The notes beneath the pieces were generated by a model that was not told the origin of the DNA, ran no database searches, and saw only the letters and a list, made by a program, of their open reading frames with translations. Made by a program: the position numbers and the translations under genes. A stretch of 64,000 bases of DNA, taken from contig NC_058519.1 of assembly GCF_904849725.1 (NCBI RefSeq), forward strand, positions 104,148,881 to 104,212,880, written 5' to 3'. Origin of the DNA: Hordeum vulgare subsp. vulgare. Its lineage: Eukaryota; Streptophyta; Magnoliopsida; Poales; Poaceae. Positions 11,424 through 21,561 of the stretch are shown here, piece by piece. Position 1 is the stretch's first letter; the number at the start of each line of letters is the position of its first letter.

Positions 11424-11935
11424 GCACTGCTCCCAGCGTCCACGAAGTACATGTCGCCCGGCATCCCGTCCTGCCATGAGTTCTTCCTCTGCTGGATCCC
11501 GTGCCTGCAAACATACAAATGCATGCAGACGCACGCAATGCACGTAACGATCCATCCATCCATCCATCCATCGGACATACTTATACTGTATGCATGATCC
11601 TACTCCTATTTAGCATGCAGGGGAACGAATGAATCAATGCATGGGTAATAGGAAGGAAGGAAGGCGTACCAGGTGAAGAGGAGCGGCTTGTCGATCTGGT
11701 TGAAGACGTTGACGATGATGTTGTTGTTGTAGGTGCAGTTGATGGTGGGGCCGGGGAACTCGCCGTTGATGAGGATCATCTTCTGGGGCACGCCCATGGG
11801 GGACTTGCTCCCGTACGCCACCTTCCACTCGAAGAAGAGGTAGGGGTCCTCGGCGTGCACCGCCACGGCGAGCAGCGCCACCAGCCCCACCACCGCGGCG
11901 GCGCAGACGCGCATCTTGGGTTGCCCTGCTGTCAT
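11420..11935 (-). CDS. Chimeric SKU5-similar (ascorbate-oxidase-like) N-terminal ORF, two exons
   Basis: Exon 1 is 11935-11670 and exon 2 is 11504-11420 on the minus strand. The GT donor (GTACGCC at 11669-11663) and AG acceptor (TTTGCAG, ending 11505) join in phase to a 116-codon ORF ending in TGA at 11420-11422. Residues about 8-30 form a signal peptide ([19 protein letters not shown]...AE). [31 protein letters not shown] and, across the junction, [15 protein letters not shown] are the typical start of SKU5-similar/L-ascorbate-oxidase-homolog multicopper-oxidase-like proteins (normally about 540 aa). After QDGMPG the sequence changes to a short foreign tail and stops. The copper-type domains are otherwise missing. 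The start chosen is the ATG at 11935; an internal ATG (MRVC) at 11914 is also possible. Whether it is transcribed is unknown. Confidence 0.7.
11549..11571. repeat. (ATCC)n microsatellite
   Basis: About five copies of ATCC lie in the intron of the captured SKU5-like gene. Confidence 0.9.
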
Positions 11936-12440
11936 CGTCGTTGTCCCCTCGTCTCTCCGCCTCCTCCCGCGTACTAGACTTGGATAGATTCGCTCCCTCT
12001 CCTGCTGGCCGGTGGATCGATCAGCACGACGGCGGGCACATGTGGCGGTGGGGATGGGGGAGGCAGAGGACGCCGAGGGCGTCCGCGGCTTATATGTGTC
12101 CAGGCCCCATGGCCGCGTGCGGTTGGTTTCTTCCAGCGGCCGCAACGCCCGCGCGTCCGCTCGCCGAGGGCGCCCGCGGCTTGTATGTTTGCAGGCACGG
12201 GCGGGTGGGGAGGGGACGGAGAGAGGACGGTGAGGTGCATCGTCTCCTCCTGCCGCGTCGCGAGGCGGCCGCGTCGGCGAGCGCGGGCGGCTTGGAGAGG
12301 CTCGGGTGCTCCGGATCTGGGAGGAGAACGTGCGGTGGCGCGCCGTGCGTGAGGGAAGGGAGTGTGGGAGACTGTGGGTGGCGGCGTGGGGTGGACTGGA
12401 AGTGAGGCTGTGGGTGGATTTAGGGTTAGATGTGTGTTAA
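11936..12440 (-). promoter_or_regulatory. GC-rich upstream region of the captured SKU5-like gene
   Basis: This 0.5-kb segment is far richer in GC than its surroundings and ends sharply where AT-rich DNA begins (about 12445), so it looks captured together with the gene. On the minus strand a TATA-like CACATATAAGCC lies at about 12089-12100, some 155 bp before the start codon. A direct repeat of about 35 bp (12068-12102 and 12163-12197, GCCGAGGGCG...CCGCGGCTT) spans it. Core-promoter activity is an inference. ORFs on both strands here are judged incidental to the GC content. Confidence 0.4.
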
Positions 12441-12720
12441 ATACCTCCCGGTTAGGTGGGCTGGCTGGGGCCGGCCCAGTTTGGACAAGCGGGGTTTCTT
12501 TTCCCTTTTTATTATTTGTTTCTGTTTTTATTTCATTATTTAACAGATTTTTTTATTTTAACGCAATAAAACCCCTTAAAATTAACAATTTCTATAGTAA
12601 AATTCTCCTAGGTAATATCCGACACATCCAACATTTTTATTTTGACATTCGAAAACTTTTATCGCTTGACTTTATTTTTAAATTTTAACATGGTTGGAAA
12701 CATCTACGATCTAAAATACT

Positions 12721-13070
12721 AGTTTCTAAGTGTTAAAAATAAGTAGATTTTATGAATCAGCTATTTAAAATATTGTGCAAAAGGATGTCACTGAAATATT
12801 CACTCAACTTAGACCACATTTTATGTATGATCACCGAGTTGTATGCATTTCCGAGCTTTCTAGCTATTTTTGGTCATTTACATATAGACATAGTTTGACT
12901 TTCTAAAAAAACTAATACACCTTATATTCTATAATGGAGTGAGTAGTTTCGAAGTGCTAAAAATAAGTAGATTTTGTGAATCAGCTATAAAAAATATTGT
13001 GCAAAAGGGCATCACTGAAATATTCACTCAACTTAGACCACATTTTATGTATGATCATCGAGTTGTATGG
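12721..13070. repeat. Direct repeat pair of about 125 bp inside CACTA-2
   Basis: The segment 12721-12845 (AAGTGTTAAAAATAAGTAG ... GAGTTGTATG) is repeated at 12945-13070 with few differences. Both copies contain TCACTGAAATATTCACTCAA. The region 12445-14290 around it is AT-rich and has no gene. It has further small repeats: ACATTAAGGCACTGTAATAA near 13450 and 13546, and a recurring CTTCCTTCACAA motif near 13599, 13907 and 14061. Confidence 0.75.
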
Positions 13071-14294
13071 CCACATTTATTGCATTGTTTTTTCAAATGA
13101 TCTAATATTATGCACAAGGATGCGTATTGGAATGGCAAACAACGTTGATTAAGGAAGTTTTCATTTTTCTTGTATGTAAAAATTATTTTCCCATTTTTCA
13201 AGTGTCTAAAATGAGTTTTTTATAAAGAACCTACCATATATTTGTTTCAAAATTGTAGCAAATCATTTTTCTGAAATACTAGCCATATTAAATGCACAAT
13301 TGATCAAATGGTTGGGTGTTAAAATCTTTTATCCACCTCTCATGAAAAAGACAAATTTTTGGCGAATCAGGTGGAAGCGAGTCAAATTTGAACTGCAGAT
13401 GCATCATAGTTTGCTTCTTGTTTTTCCCAAAGATAATTTATAGGTACATTAAGGCACTGTAATAATTTATAGGTACATTAAGGTACTGGCCTCACATACA
13501 TGATTGGATTGAGCGGAAATTTGGAGGAGGATGATAACTTGGGCACATTAAGGCACTGTAATAATTTCATAAATTTTGGATAAACAAAAATTGTACTTCC
13601 TTCACAATGCTCTCTACTGGGCAGAATATTGGGAAAAATATTGACGAAAACTGGTCAAATGAAATGAGCTAAAATTTGGTGGAGTTATGTTATATGGTAA
13701 GTTTTATTCCGTGCTAATCTTCCATCAACTATAAAGCAATATAAAATGTAATTGCTTCACAAACTGAAAATATTACTAGAAACAAAGATTGGATGCTGAG
13801 CTCACATGGATTGTTACATGTGGCTGAAATTTTGTGGAGAGCTATGGTTTTGGCATATAGAAGATGTGGAAAAAATTCAACTCATCACCATATTCCTAGC
13901 TAGTACTTCCTTCACAAAGCTGTCAGCTGAACACAAACTTTGAAAATTTGCTGAGAAAGATTTACTAAGCAAATGATTACGAAAGTTTTCATGAGGCAAT
14001 GATTTGAATATGAAAGTGTGCCCAACAATTTTGAGGGCAATCAAGAAAATCGAAATAGCACTTCCTTCACAAAGTGCTATTCTGAACAGAATAGGAAAAT
14101 GAATATTGTTGAATTATTTTTAACTATGCAAGGAAGGGTTTTCACATATTTGAGGAATATATGATCCAAAGTATTTATGAGAATTTTTTGAGAATTTTTG
14201 GAATGATAGAATAGTAGGTTGCTTCACAAACTAAGCGGGTTTGGCACGTGACATAGAATGGACCCACGAGTGACATGTCAACATAGTTTAGAAC

Positions 14295-14505
14295 ATGTTA
14301 CGACATTTTTATAATCATCGTAAAAGTTATGACGATCTCATCTTATGCAGTTACGACATTTTTGACTCACATCGTCGTAATTTATATGTAGATTTGATCC
14401 CCTTAAACGGTTTACGACAATCTCGGCTGAAATCGTCATAGATTTATGACGAATTCATCAACGACGTCTTAAAAAACGTCATGTATGAGCATATTTTTTG
14501 TAGTG
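14295..14505. repeat. CACTA-2 right sub-terminal repeats and terminal inverted repeat
   Basis: The ATCGTCGTAA/TTACGACGA motifs seen inside the left end return here in both orientations. The element then ends with GCATATTTTTTGTAGTG (terminal repeat 14479-14505). The 3-bp duplication GAA follows. Confidence 0.85.
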
Positions 14506-15194
14506 GAAAGTGATCCTAACAATTGCAAGGATGAAGGTTAAGCTATGTGTACCAAGCACGACAAGAAGTAGGAGATAATAAAACACTAGTAAGTACGCAA
14601 AGACAAGTAACAAGTAGGGAGTTAGGGTTACGGATAACCGCAACTCCGAGAAACGAGGATGTATGCCGATGTTCACTTCCTTGGAGGGAAGCTACGTCGT
14701 CGTTTAGAGAGGTGAATGTTACCACGAAGGAACACCAATGCCACGAAGGCTCACCCTATTCTCTCCTCGAGACAACACCACGAAGGCATTTCTCAACCAC
14801 TAGTGGTAAGCCTTTGAGGTGGCCTCCAAACCGTCACAAACTTTCCGGGGGAAATCACAAAGGTTTGATTCCTCTATGAAGAACTCCTACCGCCTAGGAG
14901 TCTCCAACCTCCAAGAGTAACAAGATCATGGGAACTGCTCAAAACTTGCTCAAATCACAAATAGATTTGGTTGAGAGGAGGAGAGGGATATGATCTATCT
15001 TTTGATTGGAACAACACTCTAAGGAACTCACAAATGCACTTGGGATCTAGGATTTGGTGTAGACAAATGGGAGTGAGAGAGAAAGGTGTTCTTGGAATCT
15101 TTTGAATGTGTTGGACAACCTCCACACGAGGTGGGAGAAGACTATATATAGTGGTGATAGAAAAATGGTCGTTGGAGCCACTTATGCTGTGCAA

Positions 15195-15560
15195 TTGCCG
15201 GACATCCGGTAGTTCACGGTCGTCCGGACAGCCATGAAAGGTTGGACGTCCGACACGGGTTGGGCATCCGAAGAAACATGAAGGAGCAGGTCAGCACATC
15301 ATCTGGTGGAAATAGTGAACAACATATGGACGTCCGGAGGACGTCGGCCGTCCTGGGCATTGTCGTCCGGATGGGGTTGGAAATCCGACAATTTGGTTCT
15401 GGTGAGTGGCTACGGATTACCGACCATACTCGGACATCCGAAGCTTGGACGACCAGAGGGACCGGAAATCCGAGGATTTGAATCGGTTGGCTGGCTACGG
15501 GTTTCTGGAGGACGTCGGTCATCCGGCGGCCAGACATCCGAGAACCACCGGTCATCCGGA
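15195..15560. repeat. Cluster of CGGAC(A/G)TCCG-like palindromic motifs in LTR D
   Basis: About twelve near-palindromes of the form (C/T)CGGACATCCG, TTGGACGTCCGA, CGGTCATCCGG and similar occur in 365 bp with irregular spacing of about 15-45 bp. Related motifs recur in the 5' untranslated region of D (18105-18170). The spacing and content are not those of a CRISPR array. Confidence 0.7.
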
Positions 15561-15843
15561 CAAGATCGGAACAAGAGGTATTTAGATTTTTGAGCAAGTT
15601 TCTTGCAAGACCGATGACCCCCTCTTAATAGTGCAGGGTCCCTATACACAAGAATGGTAAATGAAATGATAGAACACTTTGTCTTGTTTCTTCGTTCATA
15701 AGCATCGTAGACATGATAGTCACGATCCACACAACACTCTCTTGAGAACAAAACCTGAGATACACTTGATGAAGACGATTAGTTTCCTATATGTATGTTG
15801 TCAACAACATCAAAATATGATTAAGGGCATGATTGAACTTTCA

Positions 15844-15860
15844 ATCACCCCCTTTTTGGT
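15844..15860 (-). other. Polypurine tract of element D
   Basis: On the minus strand CCAAAAAGGGGGTGAT lies directly before the TGAAAG start of the 3' LTR. The following 15861-16267 is non-coding internal sequence of D (short AT-rich repeats such as CATAATGATTCGTCATCCATAA near 16070 and 16107); no gene is seen there. Confidence 0.65.
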
Positions 15861-16267
15861 AGGTGATGACAACATACATATAGCTCTCAAAATTAAAGTA
15901 GGCTTATGTAACTTAGGAGAGATTTGTTATAGAGTTCCCCCTTATTATATGCATAGTAAAATAATTATTGTCGGGAGCTCCCCCTTACTTGATAACGAGT
16001 GCATCAAAAATATCATATAGATCAATGTGGAATTAGAATGTCTCATGATAACACATCACTCATATAAGCATAATGATTCGTCATCCATAACATCACTCAT
16101 ACTCATATAAGGCATAATGATTCATCATCCATAAATAGAATTACATTAAGGATAGCATGTCATAAAAGGGTGGGTCACAAGACTAACAAGTCGAATACTA
16201 AGATAATCTCATCCCTCTTTGACATCATGTTCCGAAAAGGGAAGGAGTAGGACAAGCAACCACACAC

Positions 16268-17815
16268 TCAGAGATCACTCTCATCATCATCATCACCATG
16301 GGTGACACTGACACCTGCCTCGTCAAGGAAATCAGCCCACTCGGGGCCAGAAGGAAAACCAAAGTCGGAAGGCGGAGCAGTAGGAAGACCCTCATCCTCA
16401 CTCACATCAGTTGCTCCGGAGTCTCTCAGACGAGCCTTTACAACATTCTTAGAAGATATCATGCGGGTGACCACATCGTGGTTTTGTGAGCACTGTAAAG
16501 TCAAAGCCTTCATCATGGCAGACTGTGCTTTCCCAACAAAACGAGAAAAGTGACTGAAAGAGGCAGAGCCAGATGAGATAGAATGAGATCGAGCAGCAGC
16601 CCGTCGAGCAGGAGGAGATGAGGATTTCTTGGGAGCCCAATCGTCCGCCATGTGAGGGGGAATGACCCATTTGTGATGCACATGAGTTCGGTCAATGGAA
16701 AAGGGGGCCACATGCTCAATGAGAGCCTGAATAAAAGGAGCATGAGGAAAGGCTCGCTTGTATTGCAAACTAGTAAGGCAAATTTTATGCCATAAAAAGC
16801 GAGGAACATTGATTTTCCCTTTAGGATGTTCATTTAGGTGAGTCATGAGATCGTTGTAATATCCGCTACAAGTTCCGTTGTCACCCATCTTGAGATAGAT
16901 GGTGAGAATGACGCACTGAAAAATAATGAAGAAAGGAGACCTCCAAATAGAAACTTGATTGAGATCCTTGCCCTTTTCCTCTTCAACAAGATCATCAATG
17001 ATTTTTAAAAGATAGCCACATGCTTCAATGGCTCTAGGTGCATGATTTGGATCACTCTTATGGATTTGAAAACCAGTGTCAGGAAAGCCAAGAGCGGCAA
17101 CAAACTGAACATAAGAGGCTCAGAGCTCGGTGTCAGAAGTCATCCAAGTGATGGTTTTATCTGGACCAAAGAAACAAGTGGCATAGAACTGTTGAATGGC
17201 AACATCATTGAAGTCATGTTTAAAAGCAAATGGTGCACGAAGACCAAAAGACTCAATGAGATTAATGGCACCCGGATATTTTGCTGGATGAGTGCGAATA
17301 TGTTCTAAGTCAATATAGTGATGAACATATAGACCTTTGGGAACAATGACAGTGGAGAAAATGTCTTCCTGAACATTTTGTGCAAAAACGAGAGTCCATG
17401 GAATCACGCAAAACAGAGAATTGATCAGTGTCGCGATGAAACTTAAGATAGGCAAATTTAAGAATTTGGTGAAATCCTTTATCACGCGGCCCAGAGAGGG
17501 AGGGGGATCAAGAGAGATGCGGTGATCATCACCTTGAGGCTGATCCGGAGGCAGAGAAGGCATGTGTGACGGCCTCAGAGTACCGGGCTTTGGAAAATTC
17601 CTACGAACCCCAACAAATTCAGCCCGTTCTTCATACTCCATCTCTTCTTCATAGTCGGAAGCCTCCGAGGATGAAATGGTTCCACGAACCGAATGCTTGG
17701 CGGGGCGCTTGGGAAGACGAGCCCGTTCTTGGAAGTTGTCGGATCCTGCACCATGGGAGGCACGAGAGGACGAACCCACATGATTCTTGCATGGAGAGTG
17801 CTTGATCTTCGGCAT
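16268..17815 (-). pseudogene. Long gag-like ORF of element D with one in-frame stop
   Basis: From the ATG at 17815 (MPKIKHSPCKNH) the frame is open for about 515 codons to 16268, apart from one TGA at 17120-17122 (after WMTSDTEL). The N-terminus is basic and Ser-rich with an acidic patch (YEEEMEYEE). The middle has the FYATCFFGPDKTITWMTSD and GDNGTCSGYYNDLMTHLNEH motifs found in plant transposon-type ORF1 proteins of Athila/LARD elements. Downstream are ALIEHVAPF and a Ser-rich, acidic C-terminus (GDDDDESDL). No protease, RT or integrase follows. Because the frame is the same on both sides of the stop, this looks like one recent nonsense change. The exact function of this protein class is unknown; a structural, gag-like role is inferred. 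Confidence 0.65.
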
Positions 17816-18266
17816 AGTAAATCCCCTACAACCACGTTCGAGAAACACCTAAGAAGTTGAATATGATGCATTTTGAACACCCAGAGTAAAATTGCGAGGA
17901 AGGAATCGGCGGAAAAGAGAGGGAAGGAGGAGGTTTACCTCAGGACGCAAGAAGGGAGTCGCTCCAGTCGGAAGCAACCAGAGGGAGCCCGGCGGTGGCC
18001 TGGCGGTGCAAGGAGGAGGACACCAAAAAGGGGAGATGACGTGGGGAGTTAGGTCATTCCCAGACCCGCGGGCCTCCAGATTTTATATGGGGGCCGAAAC
18101 TTCAGATGACCGAGACATGTCGGATGTCCGAACATCAAGAGGGCTCGGACGACCGAGAAACGTCGGACGTCTCAGAGGGACAACCAGGAGGCAGAGGCAA
18201 TCAGGGATAATTTTTAGTTTTCGGTGACACCCATGACAACGAGATGATGGAGGATGGCCTAACATA

Positions 18267-18334
18267 TGTAACACCCAAGACTGTGTCAAATAGCGAAGGC
18301 TCTAGCCAAACAACTCTAATGATGTTCATGAAAG
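18267..18334. mobile_element. LTR end fragment J
   Basis: TGTAACACCCAAGACTGTG resembles the start of fragment G at 36086 (TGTAACGCCCAAGATGCAG) and the TGTNRCGNCC-type ends of other Triticeae Gypsy LTRs. Only 68 bp are seen before element E interrupts it. The preceding ACATA would be its target duplication. The rest of J must lie to the right of the window. Confidence 0.4.
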
Positions 18335-20138
18335 TGTTGGAGAACGTCGCATGGGAAACAAAAAAATTTCTACGCGTACATAAGATCTATCCATGTTGAT
18401 GACCATCTATGAGAGGAGAGAGTGCATCTAGATACCATTGTAGATCACGAAGCAGAAGCGTATATAACGCGGTTGATGTATTCGAACGTCTTCACGATCC
18501 AATCATGATCCCTTCCGCGATCCCATCACGATCCATCCCGCGATCTCATCACGATCCTTCCCGATCTAGTGCCGAACGGACGGCACCTCCGCGTTAAGCA
18601 CACATACAGCTCGATGACGATCTCCACATTCTTGAGCCACCAAGAGAGACGGAGAGGTAGATGAGTTCTCCAGCACGACAGTGTGGTAATGGTGGTGGTG
18701 AACTAATCCAGCAGGGCTTTGCCAAGCTCTACTGAACTAATCTAGAAGAGAAAAAGACCTAGAGAGAGATGGCAGCACGTGGATTATTAGGGTTAGGGCT
18801 TCCCTCAAATCCTCTAGTATATGTAGGAGGGAGGGAGGGGAGGAGGCAACCTCAATACCCACAAAGGGTTCGACCGAAGTAGAGGAGGTGGAAGAGTCCA
18901 CTTCCAATCCTACTCTTAGTAGTGTTCCACCCTTCCCCACTTGGATTTCTTTCCTTCCCACCTCCTAGCCGCATTGGGCTTTAGTGGGAGCTTCGGACAG
19001 CCCACTAGGGGCTGGTCCACGTACTCCCACAGCCAATGAGACCCTTTGGGGTGGGTGGGCCCACCTGGTGTACCCCCGAAAACCATTCATCACGCCCGGA
19101 ACACTGTCGGAAATGCCCGAAACTTTTCCGGAGTTCAAAAACCACTTTCCTATATATCAATATTTACCTCCGAACCATTCCGGAGCTCCTATTGATGTCT
19201 GGATCTCATTCGGGACTCCAAACAACCTTCGGTCACCAACATAAATAACTCAATAATACCAAAACGTCACCGAACCTTAAGTGTGTAGATCCCGCGGGTT
19301 CGACAACTATGCAGACATGACCTGAGACACTCTCCGGCCAATAACCAATATCGGGACCTGGATGTCCATATTGGGTGCTACATATTCTACGAAAATCTTT
19401 ATCGGTCGAACCTCTATGTCAAGGATTCAGTTAATCCCGTATGTTATTCCCTATGTCCATCGGTATGTTACGTGCTCGAGAGTCGATTGTCGGTATCTCC
19501 ATACCTAGTTCAATCTCGTTACCGCGAAGTCTATTTATTCATTCTGTAATACAAGATCCCGTGACTAACTCCTTAGTCACATTTGTTGCAAGGCTTATTG
19601 TGATGTTGTATTACCGAGTGGGCCCCGAGATACCTTTCCGTCATAGGGAGTGACAAATCGGAGTCTTGATCCATAACAACCCAACACACACCTTCGGAGA
19701 TACCTGTATAGTACCTTTATAGTCACCCAGTTACGTTGTGACATTTGATACACACAAGGTATTCCTCCGGTGTCCGGGAGTTGCATGATCTCATGATCAT
19801 AGGAACATATACTTTGACATGCAGAAAATAGTAGCAATAAACTGACACGATCATAACCTACGTTCATAGTTTGGATCTTGTCCATCACATTATTCTCCTA
19901 ATGATGTCATCCCGTTATCAAACGACATCTCATGTCTATGGTCAGGAAACCTTGACCATCTTTGATCAATGAGCTAGTCCTTCAGAGGCTCACTAGGGAA
20001 AGTGTGTTGTCTATGTATCCACACATGTATTTGAGTTTCCAATCAATACAATTCTAGCATGGATAATAAACGATTATCATGAACAAGGAAATATAATAAT
20101 AACCAATTTATTATTGCCTCTAGGGCATATTTCAAACA
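18335..20138 (-). repeat. 3' LTR of element E
   Basis: It runs from TGTTGGAGAACGTCGCATGGG to GGGCATATTTCAAACA, 1,804 bp, inverted relative to LTR K and in the same direction as LTR F. Directly after it GTCTCCCACTTGC (20139-20151) is the reverse complement of the BARE-type polypurine tract GCAAGTGGGAGAC. Confidence 0.9.
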
Positions 20139-21561
20139 GTCTCCCACTTGCACTAGAGTCAATAATCTAGTTCACATCACTATGTGATTGTAATGAATCT
20201 AACACCCATACAGTTGTGGGGTTTGATCATATCTTGCTTGTGAGATAGGTTTTTAGTCAATGAGTGTGAACCTTTCATATCCGTGTGTTCTTTATAAATC
20301 TCTATGTCATCGTATAGATGCTGCTACCATGCACCATTTGAAACTATTCCAAATGACCGCTCCACTATACGAATCCAATTTACTACTCAGAGTCATCCGG
20401 ATTAGTGTCAAAGCTTGCGTCAACATAACCCTTTATGATGAACCATTTTATCACCTCCATAATAGAGAAGAATTCCTTAGAACATTGGTTACTAAGAATA
20501 AATTTGACCATTGTTCAGTGATTCAATCCTGGACCACTCTTTGTACCCCTTGACAGACTCATGGCAAGGCACACATTATGTGCGGTACACAGCATGCCAT
20601 ACTATAGAGCCTACGGCTAATGAATAGGGGACGACCTTCGTCCTTTCTCTTTCTTATGTCATGGTCAGGCTTTGAGTCCTACTCAAATTCACACCTAACA
20701 ATACAACCAAGAACTCCTTCTTTGACAGATCCCTTTCGAACTCCTTCAAAATCTTGTCTATGTATGTATTTATTGAAAGTTATATCAAGTGTCTTGATCT
20801 ATCTCTATAGATCTTAATGCTCAATGTTCAAGTAGCTCAATCCAGGTTTTCCTTGAAAACACTTTTCAAACAACCTTATATGCTTTCCAGAAATTCTACA
20901 TCATTTCCGATCAACAATATGTCAACCACATATACTCATCACAAATTCTAAAGTGCTCCCACTCACTTTCTTGGAAATACAAGTTTCTCATAAACTTTGT
21001 ATAAATCGAAAAGCTTTGATCATCTCATCAAAGCGTATCTTCCAACTCCGATATGCTTGCTCCAGTCCATAGAAGGAACGCTGGAGCTTGCATACTTGTT
21101 AGCATCCTTAGCATCGACAAAACCTTCCAGTTGTATCACAAACAACCTTTCCTCAAGGAAACCGTCGAGGAAACAATGTTTTTGACATCCATGTGCAAGA
21201 TTTCATAATTGAAAAAAATAACATCTGATGATTTCCACAAGTAAATAAACAAGAGAAGCTAGCTAATAGTCCCTATTCACTTCCAACTAGTGCTTTGCCT
21301 AAGATGAATGAGTAGTTTAAAGCTAGCAAGTGCTAACATAATTCAAACAAACTTTTAGCATCGCTACGAGTGAGAAAGTCTCATCATAGTCAACTCTTTG
21401 AACTTGTAGGAAATATCTTTGCACGACAAGTCGAGCTTTCTTAATGGTGACATTTACCATCATTGTCCGTCTTCCTTTTTGAAGATCCATTTCTACTTAA
21501 TATCCTTACAACCATCAAGTTTTTCTTCCAAAGTCTACAATTTTTTTTCATACATGCATCC
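20139..21561 (-). pseudogene. Copia pol remains (RT and RNase H) of element E
   Basis: The minus strand shows the end of a BARE-type polyprotein broken by many stops. The RT catalytic segment is readable at about 20895-20932 as YVVDILLIGNDVEFLES. The usual YVDD box is YVVD here (20921-20932), so the first catalytic Asp is lost. Nearer the LTR are degenerate RNase H C-terminal sequences. Compared with F there is an extra stretch of roughly 130 bp around 21210-21340 with no coding similarity. Confidence 0.75.

Larger units (their letters stand above)
4562..14505. mobile_element. CACTA DNA transposon CACTA-2, non-autonomous, gene-capturing
   Basis: The left end is CACTACAAGGAATATGC and the right end, read inward on the minus strand, is CACTACAAAAAATATGC; the inverted similarity continues for about 28 bases. 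A perfect 3-bp duplication GAA flanks it (4559-4561 and 14506-14508), as expected for CACTA elements. Sub-terminal repeats of the TTTACGACGAT type sit inside both ends. The 9,944-bp interior has no recognisable transposase. It holds fragments of at least three host genes (ARGONAUTE, a kinase, an SKU5-like gene), an unidentified exon at 5320-5438, and a nested solo LTR (6499-10085). The stretches 4870-5320, 5440-6428, 10722-11127 and 12441-14290 contain no gene I can identify and are AT-rich. Removing the LTR leaves about 6.35 kb. Confidence 0.9.
4461..15843 (-). repeat. 3' LTR of element D, split by CACTA-2
   Basis: Two pieces, 4461-4561 and 14506-15843, make an LTR of about 1.44 kb once CACTA-2 and one GAA duplication copy are removed. 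The left end is TGAAAGGGATCGAG and the right end TTGAACTTTCA; directly beyond it lies CACCCCCTTTTTGG, the reverse complement of a polypurine tract. The right piece carries a dense cluster of CGGACATCCG-like palindromes (15195-15560). Small ORFs across it are not conserved and are not called. Confidence 0.65.
4461..18266 (-). mobile_element. LTR retrotransposon D (LARD- or Gypsy-like), interrupted
   Basis: The minus-strand order from right to left is: internal region with one long ORF (16268-17815), a non-coding part, a polypurine tract (rc of 15844-15860), then the 3' LTR, which ends at 4461. The LTR has short inverted ends TGAAAG (4461) and CTTTCA (15843). It is split by the CACTA-2 element (4562-14505). 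The left flank 4456-4460 (ATGGT) would be the target duplication; it overlaps the gag ATG of element C. The 5' LTR is not in the window because sequence J starts at 18267. No reverse transcriptase is seen. I do not recognise the family with certainty. Confidence 0.65.

Noticed and set aside
11085..11597. Plus-strand ORFs of 139 to 170 codons
   Set aside because: Antisense shadows of the captured kinase and SKU5-like exons.
15195..15560. Possible CRISPR-like array
   Set aside because: Motifs are degenerate, irregularly spaced and inside a plant LTR; no constant repeat and spacer lengths.
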